This document shows positions 23,491 to 37,330 of a DNA stretch of 64,000 nt, piece after piece. The stretch's first letter is position 1; every line of letters starts with the position of its first letter. The notes under the pieces were generated by a model. It had not been told where the DNA came from, did not search any database, and saw only the letters and a program-made list of their open reading frames with translations. The position numbers and the translations under genes are program-made. Origin of the DNA: Thuidium tamariscinum (lineage: Eukaryota > Streptophyta > Bryopsida > Hypnales > Thuidiaceae); the NCBI GenBank assembly GCA_947034885.2, contig OX344758.2, positions 9,860,501 through 9,924,500 on the forward strand, written 5' to 3'.

Positions 23491-26400
23491 ATGGAGGCCC
23501 AAATGGAAGGAGGGGAAGACGAAATTGCGGCATTGCAGGAGCAGTTGCGCCAAGTGCAAGGCAAAGTGGAGCGTTTGCGACGAATTGGTCTGGAGCAGTC
23601 GAGGAGCTTGGCTGTCACGGTGCCGGATCTCGAAACGGCCGTCGAGCTGTCGCTCAAGGTGGGCTTTGTGCTGCTTTTTTTGTTCGGGTGGAGTGGAGGA
23701 ATGCTCGATGACGGGGTTTAGGGTTTTGGATTTTTACGTTTGAACGCGTTCCTCACGTTGGCGTGGTGATTGATGATTTTTCGGACGTCAAGTTGTGGGT
23801 TCTCAAATTGTTTTTCTGATGAGCAAGGCGCCTTGCATTGGTCTTTCGATGTGCCTGTCTGGAACTGCAGTCTCTACTGTGCATAGTTTTAGCCACAATT
23901 TCATTCAAAGAATGGGTTGAGTTGGTGTTTTAGTGATGGCGTTCTCGAAGCAGAAACAAGACTTTTACTATCTCCCTTATTTATCTACATGTTGTAAATT
24001 TGAAGTATCTGTACCTTACAACGGTAAACAGGATGCTGTGTTAGCTTACCGTCGGACTAGGATTCTGAAAACGTTTCACTACTTAACCCTTAAAGTACCA
24101 AGAAGCTCAAACTGGACTTCATGCATCTTTAATGAGCAGTTTTGAGTAGGTTGTATGGAGACTCTCATTGTCCAATGTTATTTACGGAGTATTATATTTA
24201 CCGACACTTGGATTGTTCTTCACTGATTCTAGTGATATAGAATTTGATCGTATTTGAATTAGATTTTTCACTTCATGATCAATTAATTTGTTTTTTTAAG
24301 AACCGTGAAGCCTTGGTCCTTTAGTTTGGTCTATCCTTGGATTCTGAGATTGATATAGCTGAATCTATGCTGTTTGTTCACAGAAAGCTTTGCCTAGGGT
24401 TCGGAAAATTCAGTCAATGTAGCTGGTCTTTTAAGTATATTGCGGAGCCGGTCTGAGAATGGTATCGGATTTGTCTTCGAGGACATTTTTGCCAATCCGG
24501 ACCAGAAATGAAACCCTCATGGCAATGAATGATGTCCTGTTTGATTTCTGTGAGACTGAAGCTGATCTTGTGCAGGTCGCGTCGGTGTTTGGTGGACTGG
24601 AGCTGAAAAGTAATAGCAGGGCAACTGAGAATCGGGAGGACTTGCAGAAGAAACCCGGTGGTGTTCATAAGGTTAGCGGTGGAGATCATAGAGATCCTGT
24701 GACCGGTCCTAGGTATGCAGGTCATGGACCGAGCTTTTCCGGAGGATTGTCAAATGGCTCTGTCGAGCAGAGGGGCATCCTCGGTGCTCCATATAAGGAT
24801 GTAGACTTAGGCGGACCGAGATTGCCAGGAGACTCTTGGGGTGGAGGCGATGGTTCAGTGGGTGAGGGATGGGGAGCTGACAGTTGGGGTTGGGATGGTG
24901 GCCGGCCTTTGAATGCATTAGGAGTCGTGAAGGCCATGGTTGCTGGATGTTTGCTGTCACACACGACAGCTTTGCCCATAGACTCCGTGAACATCCACCA
25001 CCGAATGCTTGCCAAAGAGGTTAGTCCGTTTGAGATGGACGCGCTTCATGAAGTGGGAGGTGGTGGTGAGACAGGTGGTATTACTGCTGTGGATTATGCC
25101 CTGCGAGCAATGACCGAAGCAGGAGGTCTACAGATTGAGGAGATAGAGGATTATCGATATGGAGGTCTGCATGTTTTGGTTCTGAATTTTGATCGAGGAC
25201 GGTTGATGAAGGAGCTTCCCGGGGGATGCTTGCCCCCACCTCCACTGATGGACCATCATAGAGGCGTGATGGAGCCAAATGGAGGCCCTCATGGTCTGTC
25301 TACAAGGCCTGATATGTGGGATCATCATCAGGGAGGGCCGCCACCACCTGGAGGTCCCATGTTTCCAGGCGGAGGAGTTCCCCCTCTCATGGTTCCACGA
25401 AGTGGACCGCGGGGTATGGGCATGCTGGGTATGCCTGGAGGAGGTCCTGGTTTTGGTGCTCCCTTTCTAAGGCCTCCACATGGTCCAAGCCTCCATGGGA
25501 ACATAGGCGGGAAGGGGCGAGGGCCAGCTGAAGAGGAGGACATCGATGCCTTGTTACATAAAAAGTCATTCAAAGAGCAACAGCAGTCTAAGACAGCCGA
25601 GGAGCTCCTAGAGCTTTTGCATCGTCCTACTGCCAAAGAAACAGCAAACGCAGCGAAGGTTAGTATCACTCAGACATGTACGTGAAATTTAAATTGATGA
25701 ATTTTAGTACGTTTCGCTAGCTTCGTCTGAGGATGCTTAAGAAGTGAAAATGTGTTCTGATATTTGATCATACCTGAGTGTTTTGTATGTTGTCTTGTGC
25801 ACAGTTCAAGACCAAGGGAGGTTCGGCGCTGAAAGAGTACTGTGCAGCTCTCACAAAAGAGGACTGTCGGCACCAGCGTAATTATTTCATTGCTTGTAAG
25901 AAGGTTGTATTCTGCTCGACTTTTACTCTAGTTGCCTGTGCGTGTTTGCAGGTTTATTTCTCCTTGCCTCTTAAGGAGATCTAAATCTTTGGATTTGCCG
26001 GTTTCTGTGATGGAGAGCTAGTAAAGCAGAGGTGACTTGGAATTCGATTACTTCTGTAGGAAGATGCAGTAGGTGTTGCGGGTATTTGGAAGATTTGTGT
26101 GCATTTATGAATTTTAGTCTGCATTTTTCAACCTCATGTTGTCGAACTTGAAATTTCTGAGTTGTCGTTACTCAGATACTATTGAAGCAAGAGCAAGTTC
26201 CAATGAAGCGCAAACCTTTTATTTATCTATATTTTCATGAACTCATTAGTTTTTCTATATTAACTATATCCTGTGTAATCTCGAAATCAGATGCATTTCC
26301 GCCGAATAATTGCTCCACACACTGACTCAAATCTTGGAGATTGCTCTTTCCTGGACACTTGCCGGCACATGAAGGTGCGTTTTCTTACTTTACGAGTCGA

Positions 26401-28465
26401 CCTCCTGACCCTTTTTCTTTTATTTCTTTTCACCTATTATTGGATATCAATAGATGCTGATCCGATTGCTTCTGTTCCATCTCATAGTTTTGTTTTAGGT
26501 GGAGTTATATTAGATTCAAATTACTTGCCTACTGTTTCCTTCGTCCCTCTTAATAGTGGCCTTGAATTTCATGTGCGCTGTGTGTACGATGGATGCAGAC
26601 ATGCAAGTACGTGCACTATGAGCTAGACCCGATTCCTGATGTTCCAGACCTGACCATGACTCCGGGCATTCCGCCTAATCAAAGGCCAGGGTCCAGACCT
26701 CAGCGTGCAGAGTATTGCTCAGATGCAGAACTAGGGGAGCCTCAATGGGTCCAATGTGATATTCGCAATTTTAAGATGGATGTATTGGGGAAGTTTGGAG
26801 TCATTATGGCAGATCCTCCTTGGGACATCCATATGGAGTTACCTTACGGAACCATGGCCGATGATGAAATGCGAAACTTGAATGTACCAGCACTGCAAAC
26901 AGATGGACTCATATTTCTTTGGGTCACTGGTCGTGCGATGGAACTTGGGCGGGAATGGTAACTTCTTTCCCTCGTTGACGTGTAAATATATTGAGCTGGT
27001 GATCTTAATGAATACACGCATGCTTGTAACGTGTGTCAAGTTATTGTGCGCCTGACTTCCTATTATTGTTAGTGCGTCTCGAGAACATTACCACACGCTG
27101 ATGTTGTCCATTTTGGGAATTGTGCAATCAGCTTGGAGTTGTGGGGTTACAAGAGAGTAGAAGAGATAATCTGGGTCAAAACCAACCAGTTGCAGCGAAT
27201 AATCCGAACCGGGAGAACTGGGCATTGGCTAAATCACAGCAAAGAGCACTGTCTAGTGGGTATTAAAGGGCATCCTGACGTCAATCGCAACATTGACACG
27301 GATGTTATCGTTGCAGAAGTTCGAGAAACAAGCCGGAAACCGGATGAGGTAAGATTTGGTATCACTTTTCTCATTCCTTCGACATTTTACTTACGGTTCA
27401 TAAGCACTTCATTTTCAATCAGTCTTCTCCACCACTTTTTCATGAGAACGAATCTGCCATACACTTCTGGACTCATTTCTATGCTGGCCTGTATGGGTTG
27501 TTTGAAATAATTTTCCTTTTAATTGTTCCCTGTTTTTTGAGTGACGAATACTGTAGCTTTACTGTATATACGTGTTGGTGTGGAGAGTCAGCAAAAACTG
27601 GGATTGTGTCCAGAATGATTCGCGATGGGTAATTCCTGAACGGACATGTTTGAATTGTCACTTCCGATCTAACTCTGCTATTTCTATGTGTAGATGAATT
27701 TTCCAAGTTCCTTGTGTACTAAGAATGTCCTGCTGCCTGCAGATGTACCCTTTGTTGGAGCGGATAAGCCCTAGAACCCGAAAGCTAGAGTTGTTTGCTC
27801 GAATGCACAACACACATGCAGGGTATGCTGTATATTTCTCAAGTCTTTTACATATACTTGGTTCTTGAGTGCTGTTTTAACATCCGGTGCTCAAGTGCAG
27901 AACAAATGTTTTTAAGTCACATGCTTTTAGATTCAATTGAGAGAATACCTAACAAATCGTTAGTGTTGGATTACTGGTAACAAACATTTGAGATTACATT
28001 ATCCTTGTGAGGTTACGTTGTTAGGTAGAGCTGTCTTGTCCTTCCTCACTCTTGAATTGTTCTTCCACTACATCTGTAAGAAAAACACTGTAAAAGGTGT
28101 GGTATTTGGCTCGACCCATCTTATCGTTTATGATGGCAAGCGTGCTTGTCCACAGGTGGATGTCGCTCGGAAATCAGCTAAATGGAGTACGCCTCGTGGA
28201 TGAAGGGTTGCGTGCACGCTATAAAGCAGCTTATCCAGATCAAGTTATTCAGCCTCCTGATCCACCTTCACGAACTGGTGGCCAAGAGAACAAGGCTACT
28301 GTTCATGGCAATGATTCAGCATCTACTCAAACGAAGAGCTCTCCAGCATCTACACATAAAGTTGAGGTTCTCACTGCAGTTTCAACGGTAACTGTAAGTA
28401 GTACAGTTGTGACCAACGTGGATGAGAAGGCACCTCCTCAAGACAATGAAATGCTGCTCGATTGA
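23491..28465 (+). CDS. MTA: mRNA N6-adenosine methyltransferase MTA (METTL3 orthologue), 8 exons
   Basis: Catalytic subunit of the nuclear m6A writer: transfers methyl from SAM to adenosine N6 in mRNA, normally paired with MTB (METTL14). Exons: 23491-23658, 24576-25658, 25805-25903, 26291-26374, 26599-26957, 27132-27348, 27743-27822, 28156-28465. Together 799 aa (Arabidopsis MTA is about 685; the extra is mainly a Gly/Pro/Met-rich stretch in exon 2). In order: N-terminal coiled coil (about 10-40); ELSLK|VASVFGG at the first splice, matching the Arabidopsis SLKLISSF region; two CCCH zinc fingers (C430, C438, C448, H452 and C468, C474, C480, H484); MT-A70 domain with catalytic DPPW at 550-553; RNA-contact helix NHSKEHC (632-638); [10 protein letters not shown] near the end. 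All key residues are intact. Exon 2 was started at 24576, not at the ATG 24459, because only the GTGCAG acceptor keeps frame with exon 1. Confidence 0.95.
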
Positions 28466-31092
28466 CCTTCGCTTTGTACTCCAAAATGACTCCTTCCACT
28501 GCAGCTCTTTAGCATCAGCGACTCAAAGAGGTACTCTATGATCTCCTGTTAGTGAGATAACGTCGAAATTGGACACGTCTGCAATGGATTGCTACGTAAC
28601 AGATAAATTTGATAATAGAGTTATCCCTGGATTGTGTTAAATTGAGGGTGCTAACGCTATGCCAGATAAAAGTTGTTGATCTAAAATTTTCGACTGAATT
28701 GATGACCTTGATTATACTTTGCAGGTGCTGGAAATGCGTTCTTTTAATTCACTTTGGAAATACGGTCGAATACCGAATGAGTTGAAGAATTTCTCTTTGC
28801 TCCTCAGCGGGCTAGAACCACTTATAGCTGGGCAGGTTCTAATGTAGCTATTTTGTAGCGGGGAGCGTCGAGGCAGGCTGGTGGGACGAGTGGCCCATCC
28901 GCCCATGGTAGGTGTTGCAATGGAATGGAAGGGACAGAACTGTAGAAACTTATCGGTGTCCTGTTCTTTAGCGAAGACCTTGTCGGGAAAACTGCATCTC
29001 CTGGAGCTGGGATTGTTTACTTCTTATTCAGCCTCAAGTCATTGCAACTTTCAAGGAGAATTTGTCTCGACACAAAACTCAGTACAGACCACTCAACCTC
29101 TAAGCTAATTAAGGTAGAGAATAATCAATTCATTGAAGTGAGTTTGAGTGTTTGATGTTCCCAAAATAGATATTTATATTTCTTCATGCCTATTTCCTCC
29201 GATCATCAGTACTGATAATATTGTGTTCATCTTACAATTTATCATCCGATTGACCAATTTTTATTGAAAATCACCATTTCTAAATGTCATTTTGTTCTGT
29301 TAATCACCATTCATTTGCTTTTATTTGCAACACAATCTCATTGATTGCCATTCTAGTTCTGTCCTAAAATTTGTGGAAAACGTTTAGTGTAAGTTAGAGC
29401 CAATAACCGGTGAAAGGCACACCAAACTATTATCACTCTCATCTCATTTTTGTAGTTCCGAATTTCGCATTTTGAAAATGAACATATTCATCATAGGTAC
29501 ATATTCACCAGAGTCAAAGGAACCCAAATTGTTGCTTTGGGATGAATTACCAAAAACACCTTCGAGTGTGTTGAGGAATTCCTTTTTCTTTTTTAATATC
29601 AATTTGAGTGATGTAAATGATTTTCTTGGGACTTGAGTCCAACTAATGAAATGAAGCTTAATTAGTCTAGTTACTATTCAAATTTCAAATTTCCTAAAAT
29701 TGAACATTTTATTGTGTGTTGAACATTGTATCTATTACCATGACCTATTGATTTTTTATTTAGAGTTGTATACAAAAAATTTATTTATACTATAATTTTT
29801 TCTAGTATAATACATTCCTATGGAGAAATTTTTAGATATTTTTGGCTAATTTTGATTAAGATATGAATTTTAAAAATATTTTCTTCAAGATTTCATGGTA
29901 ATTATTTTGAAGTCATCACCAATAAATTTAAAATCCTTATGACTTATAGAAGACACATGACTTCATTTCTTACAAATAAAACAAATTTTTTTGTTGAAAC
30001 TTAGTTGTAAAATGGAGGAAACAAATAGAAGAATACAAACCTTTGCAGGATGTTGAAAGAAGCAAAAAATGGTTGTTGGATATCTTGACAATGCTTTTAT
30101 TCTTGTTAAAGAGGTTTGTATAAGCTTGCTTTGCTCCAAGTGGAGCCATTTTGATCTACAAAAGATACATTTTATGAGGAAAAAATCAAGTATACAAAAT
30201 CCAAAAGCATCACCTTATTTTAATTCCAAAGAAACAAAGAAACAAATATCAACTAGAGTGTTATTATCCTCAAAAAATGTCTATCTACTTTCTTGTTACT
30301 ACATTCTAAATTGTCCAAAATAGTACGACAATCAACAAACTTTGTTTTTTCTAAATAATCACCCTAAAAGTGTTTAATGATTGTATTACAAAAGACTTCC
30401 AAAATTTGTTGAGGGTAATACTAGAGGATAAATGATTATCCATGCAGACAAAAAGTCTGCCTCTCAAAATACAAGGGACATTCTTGAATCAAACAATGTG
30501 GTTGTAAGTAATATGCATAGGCTTGAATTTGTGACATTTGTAGACATGAGAATTAAAAGTGAAAGAAAGTTTTAAAATAAGTTGTTAGTAAACTTGAGCG
30601 TAAGATTAATAATTAAGAGACTTCTAAAGTAGATATTCTATTTCTATATTCATTTAGTAAGAGGTTAAAGGAACAATTACTTCTATAGAAGTAATGTAAT
30701 AATGAACTATACATGCAAACTATGTATCAAGAGACCAATTAATACAAATGTCTATCAAGATGTATTTCATAAGAAATATATTTTTTGAACAAATTAAAGA
30801 ATGAAGGACGAAGAGATATATAAACCACTACTTAAAAATCGCCTCTTTACTTTGCCGATGAGTTTTGTTCTCCAATAAAGTTGTAATGCCTAATCATGTA
30901 GTTTTCGCCGTATAAGCAAACATTATGACTTTTTCATCCAATATCCAATTTTCATCCCAAATATTCACCTTTTTCTATTTTTATTTTGTAGTGGTAATTT
31001 AGTTTGGGCAATGTTCTCATTGCTTGGAATTGTAGGAAAAAATGAGCCTCCTAATGAGGTTCTACCTCCTTGTTGATGCTTTTTTTCTACAA
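28466..31092. other. MTA 3' flank and AT-rich spacer
   Basis: The first few hundred bases after the MTA stop have gene-like composition and probably contain the 3' UTR. From about 29100 the sequence is AT-rich without recognisable genes. Small open frames (28881-29108, 30069-30323) match nothing I know. Confidence 0.6.
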
Positions 31093-31429
31093 CATTGGAA
31101 GGGATTTGAGGGCAAGAAAGGCCCATTTTGCGGTTGTTCCCAAGCTCATTCCCTATGTTGTCAAAAAAGTGCAAACTAATCCTATTGGTTGAATTTTTCA
31201 ATTTTTTGAAAAAAAATTTCTAAGAAAAAGATTTCCAAAATTTCTAAAAACTGTTAAGAAATATCAAATTGAATTTAAGATAATATCTATAAAATAATTT
31301 TAAAATAATTTTAAGATTAATATTTTTTGATATAATAGTCTCTCAAAAACTATTGATGTGGCATGTTCCTACAGTCCAAGATCTCAAAATAACTCGCAAT
31401 CTCCCATTGCCCTTAAATCCCTTCTAATC
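31093..31429. mobile_element. CATTAGAGGGG-family TIR element
   Basis: The left end CATTGGAAGGGATTTGAGGG and the right end (TTGCCCTTAAATCCCTTC then TAAT) form an imperfect inverted repeat of about 23 bp with the same sequence type as 33057-33327 and 62957-63243. It contains GGCATGTTCC and TTCCCAAGCTCATTCCC blocks related to those copies. No coding capacity. Confidence 0.65.
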
Positions 31430-33056
31430 CTTCTAATGATCCTTTCATCCTTAGGCATTGCCTTCTACAAACAAAAATTTGATGTAGATAATGTGATGTA
31501 TGTAGATGTGAAACAATTCAATGTTGTGTGTTTACCTTCAATAAGCTAGACAAACATGTGAGACTTTGTTGAGCTCAATCTTGGATGCATGGTATTATGT
31601 GACGGAAGTTCTAGTAGCAAGCAACAATTTATAAGTTGTACTGCATTTTAAGCCATTTGTTACTAATGAAATGATTCTAAATGGAGATGTTAGATTACAA
31701 GTTTAGCATTGGACTCTAAAAAGGGCCAAGTAAAACTCCATCAACAAAGTGTTGCACATGCACTCTCCTAATGTTAAGTTGTACATCTTTGCCATGAGAG
31801 GAAGTCATCAATGACACTCTCCACTGAAAAGATGCATCACCTCTTCGAAAAATCACAAGCCATTGATTTTAAATAAATAAAAATACTCCCCCTCCGAAAT
31901 GTTGTCGATTTCTCAAAAAATCACACGCCATCAATCTTTGCAAGATTTAATCTGAGCCCTTTAAATACGAATTTAGAATACGGATATAGATATTGTATAC
32001 ATATGATATATATGGTATCAAATATGGATATCATATGAATATAATATAAAATATCAATACATGCATAGATATAGATATGGAATAGATACAAATACGGATA
32101 CTAGAAAGGATATAGGATACGAGATACAATCAATATCCCATATTGATTGTCTTATGAATTGGTTGTCAAAATTATAAAGAGAGGGTAAGAGGGTAGGATT
32201 GGGGGATAATCAATTTTTGTAAAACCCAAGGGGGAAGGCCCTTGGACTTTGGGAATCTTAAAAATTAAATTTTTTTTGGCACTATCATTTAGGTGGAAGT
32301 ATTCCTCACTATCCACTGAAAAGACACACCTACTAAGACATTGTCAAGAGGACAAGGAAACAAGGAAGAAATATGAGAGACATGTGCAAGGAATCAATTA
32401 CAATAATGATGAAATGGCCAAAAACAATTGATTCAAGAAACCATACCTATAGTTGAAAATCCAAGCAAATAACTCAATGCTACCAAAAGATAATAGAAGT
32501 GATCACCTTGAGAATGGATTGAGTAATCAGAATTTTCCTTTAGTATTTTCATAGATGGCAACTATATATTGACAATATTTTGTTCACTTCTCTCAATTAT
32601 CATTCATCTACTTAAATCTCATATATGCATATCTCTCAATTTCACTCTTTCAACACGATTACTATCATTTAGGCAAAACTATGTATGTGTAGAAAACAAT
32701 CTTCTTTGTAATTTGAGATTATATGAATATTCTTACATTTGAAATTGGTAATAAGTATTGGAATTTAGTCACAAAGTATGGTGGAGATTCTTTGAGGTTA
32801 TTATATGAGTAGTTCTTTCTCTACAATAGTTTGTGTCTTGTTGATGAGAAGTTATATTTCTATAGTAGTCTATATGTCCTCTAGCAAGAACACTTTGCAC
32901 AATCAAATTTAGCACAATAGAACCGTGAATATTAGAGTCATATTGAAAGATAGCATAGTTTCCAATAAAGCAAAGCTTACATGATCATCAAACTTCCATC
33001 TTGTGAAATATATGATTATCTATGTGCCAAAGGAAAAAGGCTCCAAATGCTTCTTT
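31430..33056. other. AT-rich spacer with a degenerate ATACGG-type repeat
   Basis: No gene recognised. Around 31965-32145 the sequence is dominated by imperfect hexamer-like units such as GATACG, GATATA and AATACG, similar to the tract at 60113-60250. Confidence 0.6.
31965..32145. repeat. degenerate (GATAYR)n repeat tract
   Basis: Repeated variants of GATATAGATAT, GATACAAATACGG and GATACGAGATAC fill about 180 bp. Only the local composition and short period can be read; there is no TIR. Confidence 0.65.
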
Positions 33057-33327
33057 CATTAGAAGGGATTTGAAGGCAAAGGAAGCCCGTTTCATGCTTG
33101 TTCCCAAAATTGTTCCCAAATTGTTGGTTGCTATTAGGCCAACAATCAATAAAAAAATTTGAAAAAAAATTATTGGTCTTAAAATGCAAAAAATAGTCTA
33201 ATTTAAATTTTTTTTGGGTGATGTAGCACTCTCTCAACCACATTGGATTTGAGTTCTTGTGGTAGTTTTTGTGTTCCCGTAGTTTGGAAACTCATAGTCT
33301 TTTGGAGGCCTCAAATCTCCTCTAATG
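33057..33327. mobile_element. CATTAGAGGGG-family TIR element
   Basis: Left end CATTAGAAGGGATTTGAAGG; right end GGCCTCAAATCTCCTCTAATG (position 33307 to 33327). Together they form an inverted repeat of about 20 bp with few mismatches enclosing 271 bp. Family members at 19027, 31093 and 62957 share the internal TTCCCAA and CACTCTCTCAACCAC-type blocks. Superfamily unassigned because no clear target duplication could be read. Confidence 0.7.
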
Positions 33328-36300
33328 CTTTTTTCTCTAGGACCTTATCAAAAGCTCTTGTAGACAAAACAAAATTCAAAGAGTTAGATGAGGGGAAAAA
33401 GGAGTACCTTATATATTATGATTGCATATTATTTTGATGTTGGTTGTAGCTCTCAATTTGTTGTAGGCTATAGTAGAGGTATCCATTATTGACACATGCC
33501 TCATCAACAACAAAAAGTGGTACTTATTTCGAATGAAGATTGGAATGGATTTCCATTTTTTCCTTGAAATGTTTGTTTTTGTAATTGGACTAATAAGTTA
33601 AAAACACATTAATGAGCATAAAAGTAGAAAATAGATAGTGAAAAAGTAGTTCTTGAATGATCGGAATTGGATGACTCTAGATGTTAGTTATAGCTCAAGT
33701 TCAACTTTTGCCTTTTAAAATTTATAGTAATTTCAATTCAAGAGATAAAATCACCAAATTTTTTGCAATCCCAATTATTATTGTAATTCTATCAATGTAC
33801 CTCTAAAAATATTTGCTTTGCCTTCTACTACCTTAGACCATGTCCAAATGTTTTTATTTTATTAGTTATTGGTACATCTATCATACGATCTTTGTTTATA
33901 CAATAAATTGTATTTTAATTAAAGAATCCAATAGAGGCATTAACCTACTTATTTTCATGTCTAAAAATTGTTGATAGAAAACTTTTATACTTCAACCATC
34001 TATTATTAAAAATGAATTTGGAGACTGTATTTGCAACTCTTTGGATACATGTGTGACTAGTAGGAAGAGTTGTAGGTAAATACATAATTTTAACTTACAA
34101 CTTGTTGCACTACATTTTGCCATTGAGAGTAGTGCATGTTATGTTGGATTTTAGACAAGATAGCTTCTTGATTTGTAAACAAGAGGATATTTGAGTTGAA
34201 CTAGTGTTGGTAGAAGTAGAGATTGAAATTATATTCACAATTGTATGCATTGCAATAATGATTAACCCCTAAAGCCCTGGACAATGTATTTTGTAAATGT
34301 AGCGATTTTGGGTTGGCCTGTACTCGGTGAAAAAACCATCTTTGGACATGAAACTTTCTGAAGAGGAGTGTCTGAGGAGTATCTTCCGGTAGCACTAAAA
34401 ATTTTAGCTTCTTGACTTCTAGACTAAAAGTTATTCAATGATAAGTAGGTTTGTTTGCTTGAAGGGCAATACGAGCATGTCACTTTACACTGTAGGTAAA
34501 ATTTAGATCTGTTGTCTAATGGTCAAGGGGCACAAGATAGGGTAGGGTTGGGAGATCATTGCACACTGGGTTTCTGACTTCCCGTTCTCCTATTTCTTAC
34601 CCTCCATCATTGATAATTGTGTTGGTTTTGTCAGACTATAGATAGAGATTGCAGTTAGTGGAAGGAAGTTCCTTCCCTCTAGGCGGCTTAGTTGTGGGGA
34701 CGCTAATATTACTAATCGAATTATCAAGAATTACACAATTTTAAGGGTTATTTAGTATTGGCAAAGTCAACCTCAATACTAATTTGCATGAAGCTCGTAG
34801 ACTTGAATCATGAACACGATAAGTATTGCCTCCATTTTTGCCTTGGCCTTTTTAGTATTGAATGCAACACCTCTGCATGCACCAATTGCAATATACCTTG
34901 GATGGCAAGAAATTGTGCAAGCCTAAGATCTATGTATCCCTTGATTGAATCCTTGCCAGAACGTGGATTCGCACTAATGCTTACAAAGCTAAGCAACAAT
35001 AAGAAATATTTTTCAATTTTTCCGTACCTCTTGTTATCACATGAATCACTAATGAACCGTCAAAAACCTTAAGAAACTAACATCATGCAACACCTTTTAT
35101 CACAATCTTGAAAAACAATTTAAAAAAACCAAAAATAGAACCTGATCTTTTATGGCTACAATCATGGCCACAACATTGACATCTACATAGAATTCACTCC
35201 CTCAAGCAATTCCTTCTTTGAAATCACAAGCAATTGCACACCATGTCTATAAACACTGACAATCCAAGCAAGCTGGGAAGAGAAAGTAACATCATCAACA
35301 TTGTAGGTGGCTTCAAAGACAAACATGAGCTGCAAATTCAGCGTGTGCACAGTCCAAGTAGGGAGGGACAAGGAATATTGATCGGTGGATCAGGAGTACC
35401 AGCATCATTATTGTAGGCATTGGAAGGTGGAGACTAGACCTCCAAGTAGGGATAGGGCATTGACACCATGTACGAGCAGCTACAAATGGCAGTCGGTATG
35501 GAGGGATAAGACATCGACATCATAGGCGGGGACTCCGAGGAGTTGCAACACACGGCTAGTAGGATTGACCAACATCAACACATGTTGTCGTGGCCTGAAG
35601 GGAGGCAAGAGCAGCTAAAGAAGTCCGTACTCCCTCGGAATTGACTTGGATACAAGCAAGTGAACAGGTCAGGTTATCTGGTACTTTCAAAATTCAAGCA
35701 TTTCTCATCGATGTTGTTCGTGGAAGTACAAGTTCCTGTATATTGGAGCTGAATTTAGTTTCCACATACATGAGTTGCTCACAAAGTACTGTCATAATAT
35801 ATGAAATCTATGGAAGACAAGGTTCTTCTTACTTGTCATGTCCACGATCTGTTTCACAGCTTCAATTTGTACCTGCATAGCTAATTGAAATGTCTGTTGT
35901 CAACAATATGGTACCAAATATACTAAAGCAATTGTGGACAGTCCACTGAACTACTCTTATTGCTTTACTGAACTGCCCAAGGATGGCACAAAGAACAATC
36001 TCTCCAGAATATTAGGTCTTCAATAGTGAACTGTAACAAGAGATAGGGTTTTGTGATCGTACCTTCATCACTATATATGGTTGGAATTGTATAGCCCTTT
36101 GAACAATCTGAGAAAAACATGAAGACAATTCAAGACACCCCACGTCCAATAACTGCTATATCCACCAAAGAACCTATACAAATAAGGTCAATTGTTGATC
36201 AACTATTCTAGCTACTCACAAAGCACGAGAGGGCATCTTCACAACAAGCAACAAGAGTGGTAGCCTTGCTCAACTTCAGTCACTTGCATTCACTGCCTGT

Positions 36301-36628
36301 TTTGAAAGGTACATCGAAGTGGCCTGCGAATCCAATACCTAGGAATTTCCGACACCACTTCTATAGACAAGCTGCACACTGTTTGGATTGACGCCAATTC
36401 TATCTGCTAATTCCTTTACTTATCAAGGAACAAGTGTGGCCCAATCTTCTTCTAGACACTCCTACCGATACCTTGAAACGACATGCCTCGGATCCCTTTT
36501 TTCCAGGTAAAAATGGGTAAGCAAGTTTGATTATAGTACATTTAGTTTTGTATTGCTAAATTGCATGAAACTTTTTTTACAAACAATAAAGGAGTACATG
36601 ACTAACCTGTGCTTGTACTCTACAACAG
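33328..36628. other. spacer, no supported gene
   Basis: AT-rich to about 34700, then somewhat more GC-rich (35150-36628). Several short open frames occur (34758-35072, 35641-35880) but none resembles a known family and all are broken by stops. The higher GC part may be a decayed transposon or pseudogene continuing into 36629-37330. Confidence 0.5.
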
Positions 36629-37330
36629 CTTGCCAAGGAACATCTTTCACCACAACGAAGTGAGCGCCTGGACCATAGACACCACAACGTCAAAGATGGC
36701 CGCAACAGTACTACACCTATTGAGCTATTTCACGTCGATAGCACCTCCTCAAATGAGGACGACTTGCTACATTCTCATAGTACACATAATGTTGACAATG
36801 ACATGCCAATAGGGGATCCCAATGAAGAACTTCTTGAAAGTCCAGAAGTACATGAAGCATTGCTTGCCACTGCAAGGGATTCATTGATCTATGGCTCCTC
36901 TACAGACTTCGAAGATGAAGAACAAGAATGGTACATGGAAGACAAAGACTGGCCACCCAAGCTTCTTCATTTCCAAGCGTATTTTGATTACAAGTGGCAA
37001 CGCAAAAGGACCTATGGACCATCAGCAGGCGGAGAGAGCATGAGAGAAACTGTTGGAGAAACGGTGGACGAGGTTTAAATTTTGGCATCTGAAGCACAAC
37101 GCAACGACTCTATGTATGGGAAGAGGCAGGAGATGGAGCATACGCTGCCACATCCCCTCTCTGTGACTACGACATAGAGGGGAGCATTGGCAATAGACTT
37201 TGGCACTATTGCAACGAAGCTGCAGCTTCAAGGTGGACAAGGAGAACATTAGCACGAACTTGACGATATGTTGGGGCCTGAAGATGCGGAGAGGAGGTGG
37301 GTGGCTTCCCATGACCTCTCACCTTTAGCT
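36629..37330 (+). pseudogene. unidentified coding-like relic
   Basis: After a good acceptor (CAACAG before 36629) a frame stays open for 149 codons to 37078. It is acidic (YGSSTDFEDEEQEWYMED) and then basic-aromatic (WPPKLLHFQAYFDYKWQRKR). A second frame at about 37158-37255 reads CDYDIEGSIGNRLWHYCNEA, which also looks protein-like. Stops and frame changes separate them. Composition differs from the AT spacer. I do not recognise the family; a decayed host gene or transposon-encoded protein are both possible. Confidence 0.35.

Noticed and set aside
24459-24575. ATG at 24459 as an alternative MTA start
   Set aside because: The ATG frame is open, but the first exon at 23491 has a coiled coil and the ELSLK block that joins exactly to VASVFGG at 24576, matching the family. 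An alternative promoter cannot be fully excluded.
25328-25669. 113-codon minus-strand open frame in MTA exon 2
   Set aside because: Antisense shadow of the Gly/Pro-rich coding sequence.
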